Notes under the pieces: model-generated
Database searches by the model: none
The model's input: the letters and a program-made list of their open reading frames with translations, nothing else
Told to the model about the DNA's origin: nothing
Virus record (IMG/VR): IMGVR_UViG_3300030419_002038
Location: 1 to 21,712 of that record
Length of the DNA stretch: 21,712 nucleotides
Source: a virus
Reading direction: 5' to 3' (one strand)
Program-made: the position numbers and the translations under genes
Shown: piece by piece, positions 1 to 9,000 of the stretch
Layout of the letters: each line of letters begins with the position of its first letter
Position numbering within the stretch: the first letter of the stretch is position 1

Positions 1-1743
1 GAAAAACCAGATATTCCTGAAAAAACTATTACTAAAATCAGGAAATACATGATGGAATTTGCAGTAATGCCATCTATGCGATTTTTATGGGCAGCAGGTC
101 CAGCTGCTAAATTTGATAACACTTGTATCTATAATTGCTCATTTGCAAAAATCAACTCTGTTGAAGCTTTTGCAGAATGTTTATATGTTTTAATGTGTGG
201 TACTGGATTTGGATTTTCTGTAGAGAATGAAGAAGTAGAAAAATTACCAGAAATACCAGAAATAAAATCATCTTTGGGTAATCCAAAAGTATTAATTGAA
301 GATTCAAAAGCGGGGTGGGCGGACTCAGTAAAAACATTAATGCAAAGTCTGTATGATGGACAAAACGTTATGTTTAATTATTCTGCTATACGCCTTGAGG
401 GGGCCCGTCTAAAAACTATGGGGGGAAGAGCTTCTGGCCCACAACCCCTTATCAAGTTGCACGATTTCATACGTGAAACCATGCATAACGCACAAGGTAG
501 GAAACTAACTGCTTTAGAGGCTCATGATATTTGCAATCAGATTGCCGAAATAGTAGTGGTTGGTGGAGTACGCCGCAGCTCCCAAATCTCACTGAGTGAC
601 CTTGATGACAAAGAAATGCGGCATGCAAAAGACTGGCCCTACCCTATAAAACGCGCTATGGCTAACAATAGTGCTATCTACAGGGCTCCACCAAGCGCAG
701 CGGAGTTTTTGAAAGAATGGGCCTCCTTAGCTCTATCAGGCACTGGAGAGAGAGGTATATTTAATCTAAATGCTGCACAGAGCAAAGCTCCATCTAGACG
801 TTATGCTCCATTAATACAGGGAACTAATCCCTGTGGAGAGATAATGCTAAGAGATATGCAGTTTTGTAATCTTAGTGAAGTCGTCATACGAGAAGATGAT
901 AATTTAGATACCTTACTTGACAAAGTAGAGACTGCTACATGGTTAGGTGTCATACAGAGCTCGTTTACATACTTTCCATACCTCAGAAAAGAGTGGAAAA
1001 AGAATTGTGATGTAGAAGCGCTTTTAGGCGTCAGTTTGACTGGTCAGATGGATAACCCTTCCATATTGAGCTCGGACGCACTAGCGGCCCTTAAAAGCCG
1101 TGTAATTCGCATTGCTCGTAAAGCATCAGGGATACTAGGAACAAAGATGCCAGCAGCCACGACATGTGTCAAGCCAAGTGGCACTGTTTCACAACTAGTG
1201 GATTCCGCGTCAGGAGTGCACCCCCGTTACTCAGAATACTATATTAGAAGGTATAGGATTTCGTCACGTGACCCTCTTTTTAGATTGATGAAAGATAGTG
1301 GTATAAAAGCAAGTCCAGAAGTAGGTCAAACAGTAAAAGATGCAACTACTTGGGTTTTAGAATTTCCAGTTAAATCACCAGAAGGATGTATTACTAGAAA
1401 GGATGTTACTGCTTTAGACCAATTAAAACACTACAAAAACTTACAACATAACTGGTGTGAACACAACGCAAGTATGACTGTTTATGTCAGAGATGATGAA
1501 TGGTTCGAAGTAGGTAATTGGGTATATCAAAATTGGGATATTATCAACGGTGTATCTTTCTTACCGTATGATGGTGGGAAGTATAAATTGGCCCCATATG
1601 AGGAAATAGACGTCCATACCTACGAAAGGCTTATAAAGAAGCTCCCCCTAATAGAATATAACAAGTTGTCAGAATATGAGTCTGAGGACAATACTCAAGG
1701 CAAACAAGAGATAGCTTGTTCTGGAGATAAATGTGACATCTGA
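1..1743 (+). CDS. nrdJ: Adenosylcobalamin-dependent ribonucleoside-triphosphate reductase (class II), 5' end missing
   Basis: Reduces ribonucleotides to deoxyribonucleotides for viral DNA synthesis, using adenosylcobalamin to make the active-site thiyl radical. The frame is open from base 1; the ATG at 49 lies inside conserved sequence, so the gene starts left of the window. Numbering from that ATG: an N-terminal Cys motif NTCIYNC (residues 24-30), the hallmark NPCGEI (260-265, thiyl Cys262, Glu264), Cys273 exactly 11 residues later (redox partner spacing as C408/C419 of the Lactobacillus leichmannii monomeric enzyme), CVKPSGT (373-379), and a C-terminal CSGDKC (557-562) matching the C731/C736 re-reducing tail. 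The distance from the first Cys to NPCGEI is shorter than in L. leichmannii (about 236 against 289 residues), so an insertion of that enzyme is probably absent. All catalytic and shuttle cysteines are present, so it should be active. GC content is raised in the middle (about 421-1260) relative to both ends. Confidence 0.96.
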   Translation, partial: EKPDIPEKTITKIRKYMMEFAVMPSMRFLWAAGPAAKFDNTCIYNCSFAKINSVEAFAECLYVLMCGTGFGFSVENEEVEKLPEIPEIKSSLGNPKVLIEDSKAGWADSVKTLMQSLYDGQNVMFNYSAIRLEGARLKTMGGRASGPQPLIKLHDFIRETMHNAQGRKLTALEAHDICNQIAEIVVVGGVRRSSQISLSDLDDKEMRHAKDWPYPIKRAMANNSAIYRAPPSAAEFLKEWASLALSGTGERGIFNLNAAQSKAPSRRYAPLIQGTNPCGEIMLRDMQFCNLSEVVIREDDNLDTLLDKVETATWLGVIQSSFTYFPYLRKEWKKNCDVEALLGVSLTGQMDNPSILSSDALAALKSRVIRIARKASGILGTKMPAATTCVKPSGTVSQLVDSASGVHPRYSEYYIRRYRISSRDPLFRLMKDSGIKASPEVGQTVKDATTWVLEFPVKSPEGCITRKDVTALDQLKHYKNLQHNWCEHNASMTVYVRDDEWFEVGNWVYQNWDIINGVSFLPYDGGKYKLAPYEEIDVHTYERLIKKLPLIEYNKLSEYESEDNTQGKQEIACSGDKCDI

Positions 1744-1951
1744 AAACGATATAACTGGTCAAGCCAAGAAAATGGGAAGGAACGCAGGACTTACTTCTGA
1801 TGGTAAATTAGATAGTGTTCATTCTGTAAGTGGAACTGAGTTAAAAGAAGGTACCATTGTTGTAAGGACTATGAATCCTGACTTACCAGACTCAAAGGCT
1901 TTATCAGGAACTGATAGACATAAAAACGCATCAATAAAAAATAATTATTAA
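1733..1951 (+). CDS. Small hydrophilic protein of unknown function, overlapping nrdJ
   Basis: A 72-residue protein that I do not recognise. It starts inside the last codons of the reductase gene (11-base overlap) and has a well-placed Shine-Dalgarno sequence, GGAG, at about 1724, which itself encodes part of the reductase's redox-active tail. This arrangement supports translational coupling and argues that it is a real gene. The sequence is rich in Ser, Gly, Lys, Asp and Asn, has no cysteine, no membrane segment and no motif I can name. Its stop codon overlaps the stop of the convergent tail hub gene. A role linked to nucleotide metabolism is only guilt by association. Confidence 0.6.
   Translation: MTSENDITGQAKKMGRNAGLTSDGKLDSVHSVSGTELKEGTIVVRTMNPDLPDSKALSGTDRHKNASIKNNY
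1936..1941 (-). terminator. Candidate T-run terminator after the minus-strand tail operon
   Basis: On the minus strand, six T residues lie about 6 bases past the stop of the hub gene, inside the 3' end of the convergent 72-residue gene. No stem precedes them. The mirrored placement around the overlapping stops suggests bidirectional hairpin-free termination, as is known for archaea, but this is inference from a short motif. Confidence 0.3.
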
Positions 1952-2988
1952 CTTTTTTGAAGATAGTCTCTTATTTGTGGAGCATTCTTATTCAATTTAA
2001 GTGAACAAGTTACTCTTTTACCAAAAGCTATTGTTTTACCAACTACTCTATGGTTACCAGAAATATCATCATCTGGAACATTTAATCTTATAATACTTCC
2101 TATTCCTATATCGTGTCCTTTAGACACTGTTATTTTAATTTCATCTTTACGTTGTTGTTCTAACAATACTTGTTGTATTGCTACATTCCTTAATTCAGCG
2201 CGAGACAATTTAGTTTTTTTACCTACTTTAATACTAGTTACTACATCACCAGTAGGTCTATTAGTATATTGAAAAGTACCATCTGTATAAGTCGCCGTAT
2301 TAACAGGAGTTCTTCTAGTAAAACTATAACCCTGTAAACCATCAGCATAAGAAAATGTCATTGCTGGTGTACTACTTAAAAGTTTGTCTTTTTTTATAAC
2401 TAATTGTGGCGCGTCATAATGTTCTATTATATCAAAAAAATAAGGTAAAGGATTTAAGAAATCATCGTCATCAACAGCAGTCTTTAAAATTTTCTTTGCT
2501 AAACCATATACTGATTGACTTTGTCTTTGACCTGTCATAGAAACTGTAGGATATGTATCAGTTAACATATCTAGCCCTAATCTAGTCTCGTTATTGTTCA
2601 CTTTATTAGATATAAAGGAATAAAGAAAGGCACCTAACGTATAGCCGTCATAATTTTGATTGTCTGTTAATTCAACTATATGTCCGTTTTTACCACTAAT
2701 CAATATACGTGGGTCCATGGCGGTTATATTCGTCATTGAAGCATCAGGTTTTATTTGTGTTATTATACCTGAAAAGAAAGGAGCAGAATCTATACTCCCA
2801 TTATTTAAATAAAGTTTAACATTTTTATCCATTAAAGAATGGTGTTGTATATCTGGATTAGAAATTTTTAATTTTAAACTATTTACTTGATTATTACCTG
2901 TAAAGGTAACACTTCCTGAAATTTCATCTAGTATTTCATTATTATTAATATAAACTCTAGGCTGAAGATACGTATTGGCTTCTACCAT
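1948..2988 (-). CDS. Tail hub-like (late control gene D-like) protein
   Basis: 346 residues, last gene of the structural block. The N-terminal half (about residues 8-85) reads as a hub-type beta-barrel start: a defined coordinate-like strand (PRVYINNNEI), then SGSVTFTG, LKLKISNP and PFFSGIITQIK. The C-terminal half has KGHDIGIGSIIRLNVPDDD, followed by a strand-rich end (HRVVGKTIAFGKRV), typical of proteins of the phage late control D/gp27 hub fold that cap the tail tube and hold the fibres. No lysozyme or peptidase domain is fused to it. The start overlaps the preceding gene by 32 bases but is supported by the Shine-Dalgarno sequence AGGTGG about 8 bases upstream. The assignment rests on pattern and gene position; another baseplate component is possible. 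Confidence 0.65.
   Translation of the reverse strand: MVEANTYLQPRVYINNNEILDEISGSVTFTGNNQVNSLKLKISNPDIQHHSLMDKNVKLYLNNGSIDSAPFFSGIITQIKPDASMTNITAMDPRILISGKNGHIVELTDNQNYDGYTLGAFLYSFISNKVNNNETRLGLDMLTDTYPTVSMTGQRQSQSVYGLAKKILKTAVDDDDFLNPLPYFFDIIEHYDAPQLVIKKDKLLSSTPAMTFSYADGLQGYSFTRRTPVNTATYTDGTFQYTNRPTGDVVTSIKVGKKTKLSRAELRNVAIQQVLLEQQRKDEIKITVSKGHDIGIGSIIRLNVPDDDISGNHRVVGKTIAFGKRVTCSLKLNKNAPQIRDYLQKS
1953..1958 (+). terminator. Candidate T-run terminator after the + strand genes
   Basis: Six T residues begin two bases after the stop codon of the 72-residue gene, with no hairpin in front. Archaeal RNA polymerase can terminate on such oligo-T tracts alone; a bacterial intrinsic terminator would need a stem. 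A short T-run in AT-rich DNA may be chance, but it is mirrored on the other strand. Confidence 0.3.
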
Positions 2989-5900
2989 CTACTTCACCAC
3001 CTATAGATATTTTATCTGATAATAAATTATAAGAACTGTCTAATTCAATTATATGTGATATTTGCATCTTAATTCCATATTTAGCGTGTTGTTTGCCAAC
3101 AGGATGGTCTTCTGACATGCCTGTTATCACTCCAAAGAAACGTGTCATTTCTCCACTCTTATGTGATACGTCTAAAAACACAGGAGTAGCTTGTTGTTGA
3201 TACTGTTTAAGTTTCTTTCTGTTACCTTTAGCGTCTGTGTCTCCTAAGTCTACACCACCAAACGTAACTGTTCCTCCTTTAGCTCCTAGTTTTCTAATTT
3301 CTGTCATACCAAACCTATCTGTGATTGATGTAAAATTAGTATCTCTGTTAAAAGATATAGCTTGTGCTATAGCTATACTGTTCAATGATACGTGGTGTGG
3401 GTCTACCACTTTAATTAATTGTGAATGTGAGTTGCTAAATGGCCAAATGTTAGTTACATTGACTTTAGCTGGTGCAGTTGCTGAACTTTCATTAACTGTT
3501 ATACCTATTAATATACCATAAGCTGAAAAATCCCATAATGTATCAGGGTCGTGACCTGTTCGCGGTGAGGCTCCTTCAGTCGTCCCATTTGTTGCTTCAG
3601 TACTTGCTGCATCAGCTGGACCACCCCAACCTCCTGAAGCTAATATTTCTGTACCATCTGGGTCACTTCTTGTAATACCATTAGAAGTTACACTTTCCCA
3701 ATCATTAGGTATTATAAATTCAATACTTCCTGAAGTTTTAAGTCCTTTAGTATTATCTATTATTTTAAGAGGTTTCCATCCATCACTATTAGAATAGTAA
3801 GCTGTTATATCTATATCAGCTGGAGTATCGCTATCTGCATAAGTATGTGCTGTTCTAAAGTATACTCTATCAAATTGGTCTGTTTTACAAAGAAATAACC
3901 AATTCATTGGATGGTTAGTCATAGCCTTAGGGTCTGATGTATCACCTTGAAATCTTAAATCAAATTCAGTTTCTCCTGAAGTTTCAGCACCACCTATCAT
4001 TGTTCCTGTAGTTCTATATAGTGTAGATAAATTACGCCAAACAGTTTTTGGTGTTGATGTTGTTTGAGAATTAGAAAATGCCATGTATCCTCTTGTTTCT
4101 AAAGAACTTGGTATATATTGTGTAGTAGTAGTATATTGGTCATCATCAAAATGTTCTACAAAAGACCTTCTATTAGATATATCTCCAGAACCTGTAACTT
4201 TAGTAAAATTATCTCCCACTTGAACTCTACATAAACGTGAAAAATCATAATATCTACCAAAGGAATCTTTAACAAAACCTTCTGCACCATGAGTATAGCC
4301 AGTAGTCCTTGTAGTCAAAGATGTACTTGGTTTACCTAAATCTGCATGAAACTCATCAGATATATTACCTAAATTAGATGACACAGAAGCTTGTGATTGT
4401 ATTGTAGCATTATTATTACTATCTAAATCAAAATAATATGAAGATAATGATAAATTTGACTCTCTAGTAAAACTTTCAGAGGCATCTAATGTTACTCTGT
4501 AACTATTATCATTAACATCTATTATAGGATTACCATTTGATAATATACAAACAGTTTCGTCTGCATCTACATCAATAAATGTATTATGTGCTCCTCGTGT
4601 AGCATTAAAGACTTTGATATATATTCTTTCGTCGTCTGATAGTTTATCAACATTTAATAATTCAGCTCTTAATAATTCACCTGCATAATCAGTTTCTGTA
4701 GCTATACTACTACCCTGAACTGCTACATAATCAGTAGTATCAGCACCGTCTTTTAAATGGTTAATATCACTTACGGTAGGGTCTAGTTCATTACCATATG
4801 TTTTAGATTCTATTGTAACTAAACCGTCAGTCGGATTAGCCCAAGTAAACCTATCGTCAAATACATGTGAAGTAGAAGAAAGTCTTCCTGTGTTATATAA
4901 TTTTCTAGCAAAACCTTTATTAGTTCTCATTCCAGTTCCACCATCATATGTAGAATTAACTCCACCTGTAAAATCATCACCTGTTAATGCACTGTCGTCA
5001 AGTCTAACTCTTAATGTGTCTGCAAATGAACCTCCACCGGGTAAATCTACACTAGGGGCCTCAGTTGTGCTTCCACTAACATCGAAATAAATTAAATATG
5101 CTAAACCACCACTGTAAATTATAATATAATCACCAATCAAATCATCAGCATCTCCATCAGTAGGGCCACCACCAGCGTCACCTGTAAAGAATTGAATATT
5201 AGTTTTCTCGTAAGCATTAGAACCATTTCTATAATTTCCATAAGGTACTGCTTTTGTAGCCAGCTCTGATTCACTTCCTGTTGGAGAACCACCACTAGTA
5301 GAGTTATCTATACTAGTATCTGCGGTTGCTACATCATCACCATGTAAGGTATACTCTCTTATTGCTCTGTCCATTCGCCCCGCAACTGTAAGTTTCACCA
5401 AACCTGAAGTTCCTAAACTGTTACTTGATTTAGTATAGGCATATAATAATGGTCCTTGAGATGTAGTATACTTATCTATATTTTTATTATCTATACCTGC
5501 AAATATTCTTTTTCTATCTGCTTTTAAAACACCAACTGGTGGATTATGAGCTGGAATAAAATGTGGTATTTTATCTTTTCCATCCTTTTCTATCTGTACT
5601 ATAGATGAGCCTGTATTACCTGCTGATAGAGTTTTATTCTCTAACGTAGAAAAGTCATTATTAGAAGAGTTATTTGTATACCATTTAGATAAATAACCTT
5701 CTGGACTTTTAACTCTAATTAAAGGCCAAAATGTTTTAGCCTCTGTATAAACGTGTTCTGTTATTGCGAAAAATGATGGTTTATCCATCTTTATAATTTG
5801 AATGTTTCTTTTTTCTGGTGAATTATCTTCACCGTCGTCCCAGTCTATGTGGAATTCACTTACTGGTTCGTTTGAGTCAATTCTATAATAATATTTATTA

Positions 5901-6040
5901 TATGTATAATATGGAACAGTACTGCTATTATTGTGTATTGTTCCTCCATCAGAATTGACTGTAGCAGAATCTATATCATTACTTGTATTTTCTGATATAG
6001 CATTTGCTTCTGTATTATATACTCTTATTACTTCGGTCAT
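2957..6040 (-). CDS. Large distal tail protein with PKD-like domains
   Basis: 1027 residues, between the LamG-containing tail protein and the hub gene. An N-terminal PKD-like beta-sandwich (about residues 50-120) shows WDDGEDN (67-73) and HVYTEAKTFWPLIRV (96-110), the two most typical PKD signatures. A second, weaker PKD-like stretch starts near residue 497 and contains VTLDASESF (516-524) followed by YYFDLDSN. The middle is Ser/Thr/Asn/Asp/Gly-rich and probably all beta. The last ~170 residues are different: SIAIAQAISFNRDT, then a GGTVTFGGVDLG strand pair and FFGVITGMSEDHPVG, which may be the part that docks to the tail tip. The start ATG overlaps the previous stop as ATGA. It probably takes part in host surface binding or forms a tail-tip spike; this is inference, as no exact family is recognised. 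Confidence 0.7.
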   Translation of the reverse strand: MTEVIRVYNTEANAISENTSNDIDSATVNSDGGTIHNNSSTVPYYTYNKYYYRIDSNEPVSEFHIDWDDGEDNSPEKRNIQIIKMDKPSFFAITEHVYTEAKTFWPLIRVKSPEGYLSKWYTNNSSNNDFSTLENKTLSAGNTGSSIVQIEKDGKDKIPHFIPAHNPPVGVLKADRKRIFAGIDNKNIDKYTTSQGPLLYAYTKSSNSLGTSGLVKLTVAGRMDRAIREYTLHGDDVATADTSIDNSTSGGSPTGSESELATKAVPYGNYRNGSNAYEKTNIQFFTGDAGGGPTDGDADDLIGDYIIIYSGGLAYLIYFDVSGSTTEAPSVDLPGGGSFADTLRVRLDDSALTGDDFTGGVNSTYDGGTGMRTNKGFARKLYNTGRLSSTSHVFDDRFTWANPTDGLVTIESKTYGNELDPTVSDINHLKDGADTTDYVAVQGSSIATETDYAGELLRAELLNVDKLSDDERIYIKVFNATRGAHNTFIDVDADETVCILSNGNPIIDVNDNSYRVTLDASESFTRESNLSLSSYYFDLDSNNNATIQSQASVSSNLGNISDEFHADLGKPSTSLTTRTTGYTHGAEGFVKDSFGRYYDFSRLCRVQVGDNFTKVTGSGDISNRRSFVEHFDDDQYTTTTQYIPSSLETRGYMAFSNSQTTSTPKTVWRNLSTLYRTTGTMIGGAETSGETEFDLRFQGDTSDPKAMTNHPMNWLFLCKTDQFDRVYFRTAHTYADSDTPADIDITAYYSNSDGWKPLKIIDNTKGLKTSGSIEFIIPNDWESVTSNGITRSDPDGTEILASGGWGGPADAASTEATNGTTEGASPRTGHDPDTLWDFSAYGILIGITVNESSATAPAKVNVTNIWPFSNSHSQLIKVVDPHHVSLNSIAIAQAISFNRDTNFTSITDRFGMTEIRKLGAKGGTVTFGGVDLGDTDAKGNRKKLKQYQQQATPVFLDVSHKSGEMTRFFGVITGMSEDHPVGKQHAKYGIKMQISHIIELDSSYNLLSDKISIGGEVDGRSQYVSSA

Positions 6041-9000
6041 GAATTATCCATCCTAAAGGCTGCCTTTCTATATGTTACTGCTGGAGCTGTAGCAACTTGT
6101 TCAGAGGTTTTACCTCTAATGTTGTGATAATCTTTAATAAATATTTTACTTACTATAGGAAGCGAAGCTGATGATGAACTATCATCTAATTCTACAAACG
6201 GTTTTCTTACTACTAAATCTGTAGTTTTACCATTAAACGGATAGAGTGCTTTTTTATATATTACTAACTCTTCTATCTTACCATCAAAACCATTAGTTGC
6301 ACCAACAGCACTATTTCCTACAAGTATAGTTGAGTTACCTCCATTTATACTTTGTCCTACCTTCCAGTTGTCTGTGCTACCTGTGGTAGTAGCTTGACCA
6401 GTTAAATCTTCTAAATTACCATTTATATATAATTTGGCATTTCCAGAATCTAATTCACTATCAACTACTAACATTATCGCTGTTGGTGTTTGACCATCAG
6501 TAGCTATAATACTAGCACTTTTTAGGGAAACGTAATTACCACTAGCATCGTAAAATACTGTAGCTTCTACTTGATTGGAACTATTTATTTTAATAAGGAA
6601 TTTTTCATCAGGATTTCCAGCCGTTGTTTGTGATATTACATATCTTTCATCAGAAGCACTATCAGCTATAATATGTATTAAAACTGTCATTTCTTTAGTA
6701 CAATCTGCTGTAGGGTCGCTACCTGCACCATGATTTATTGTTACATAATCGTCATTACCATCAAACTCTAAACAATAACCAGATAAACCTTCTACATTTT
6801 TTAACGCTCCACTTATAACATTACTAGTGCCTTGTATTTTTTCTACAGGAGCACTTGCTGGTGTTTTGGCATGTCTAGATTCTTCATTCATAGGAAGATG
6901 AATAACTGCATTATCATATTGATTGTAAATTTGTTTAGTATCTATACTTAAGAAACCATACCAAAGGTCATCATCAGGTGATTCCCATCTATAATGTGGG
7001 AAGAAAGGATTTTCTTGATTAGGTTCTACAGTAAAATCCTCAATTACTGGTATTTCATCTCTAAATTCTGCAAGTAAATAAGGTTTATCATATTCATTAC
7101 TTGCCTCCTCAGCATATATTTCTATAATAGATTCATTAGTAGCTGATAAAGGAGTTAATAATATTGGTAAAGTTGAATTATACTCTGGTTTCATCTCATC
7201 AATAATACCAGATATATCTATTCTTTGATTATCTATATCTGCACCATCTAAGTCTGCACTTGTTTCTAGGTGTAATATACCTGCCATACCTGCCTCAGTG
7301 TTATCTTCATCTACAACACCGAATCCCATATCTACATCTAATCTAACATCGTTACTTTCTACATCAGCAAAAGGTTCCATGTTCCTTTGATATTTGTAAT
7401 AACTACTATCTGTAAATTTATATTCATTAAATGTAGCACCCGGAGTTTCAACTCCAGAAATACCAACAATACTGTCATAAGACCTTTCTGGTAGATATGT
7501 ATTAGCGTCGCTTTTATTTAGTATAGCAAATATTATCCAAAATCTTTTAGGACTAATATATAAATTACCCATATCAGAAATTATAGTTGCCCCTGAATCT
7601 GCATTTTTTAATGATTTATTAAATGTAATTACATCATCATCTTTTTCTACAACTTTAAGACCAGTTAAATACTTGGTATTCGAATAGTCGCTTCCATCTC
7701 TGTACAAAATATATTCTTCGTTAGGATTTAAATTAAAAATGTCTGCATTATCAACTACTGCTTCCTGAAAATTACCACCCTGTATAAGTTCTACTCTAGC
7801 AGAAACGTAAGGGTTTTCTCTTGATGCAACATTTTTGTCAGTCCTTTTAGTAAAATTTAAAGTAAATACACCTTTTTGTGAAAAGCCATCTATATAATTA
7901 GCAGTTTCAACTTTGGTACCTACTTCTGCGCCTTCGCCAGATGCATTAAATATAAAACCTCTACCAGTAGTGTCGCTACCGTCACTTGGCCCCCCCTCGT
8001 CATTGTCAAACGTAGCTGTGCCTGTAAAACCTCCTAATGTTTCTGCCCCTCCAGTTATGGCTCCAGTATAACCTCCTCTTAAATAAGAGTTGTCTGAATT
8101 AGTAGATTGCATTATTGAGGTAGTAATCAATGGATTCTTAGTAGCAAAACCGCTAAGAAGGAAAAACTTTACAGCTCCTTCAAAATCATCTTCATTATTA
8201 AAACCAAAAGATAAATAACTCCATGCTTCTTTCTGCGCCGGTCCTATATCGTCAGCACCGTTCCAGTCAGCTACATTCGAATAAGATACATCAAAAGTTT
8301 TATGTGTTGCGGGAATTGTTAAATCTCCTGCATGATTATTAGCATTTACTATAGTAGCGTTTTCTATTTCAGGACTTATATTATGACATTTAATAGAATC
8401 AATATATATTATAGTTTCTGCATCTACACCCGGAGCTATTCCACCATCGACAGGTACACTTGCTGAAGTAAGCAAGGGTTCACCCTGATTGACAGTTTGA
8501 CCCTCAGCAGAAAAACTCATTCGGTCATACATAGATTGGTTAACGTTTTGTTCTCCTGTAGCAGAATAACAATAGAGTAAAGAACCAGCATCTTGTGAAG
8601 TTGCTATATATCCTTCACTTCCAACGGGAAAAGCCCAATATTTTTCTAAATTACCATCTGTAGCTCCAGTTCTTCTGTCTGAAAATATAATATTAGCTTG
8701 AACTCCTGCTGTGGCGGTGAAGATAGTTTTTCTTCTGGGGGTGGACGGGTGGCTTGATAAATCATCTACATCAACACAACTTTCAAATACCATACCAGTA
8801 TCCATGAAACCTTTATATTTATTTCTCACAGCTTCTGTTTCGTCTGCAAAAGGTCCATGGTCTTTATCATTAGCTCCTATACCACTATTAGGATTGCCAG
8901 TATTAACATTCCATATACTCATAAATCTTGGGAAATTACCTGCTAAATTATCAGCCGTACTTCCTGAAAGTGAAGTAGAATTAGATATAGCAACTCTGTA

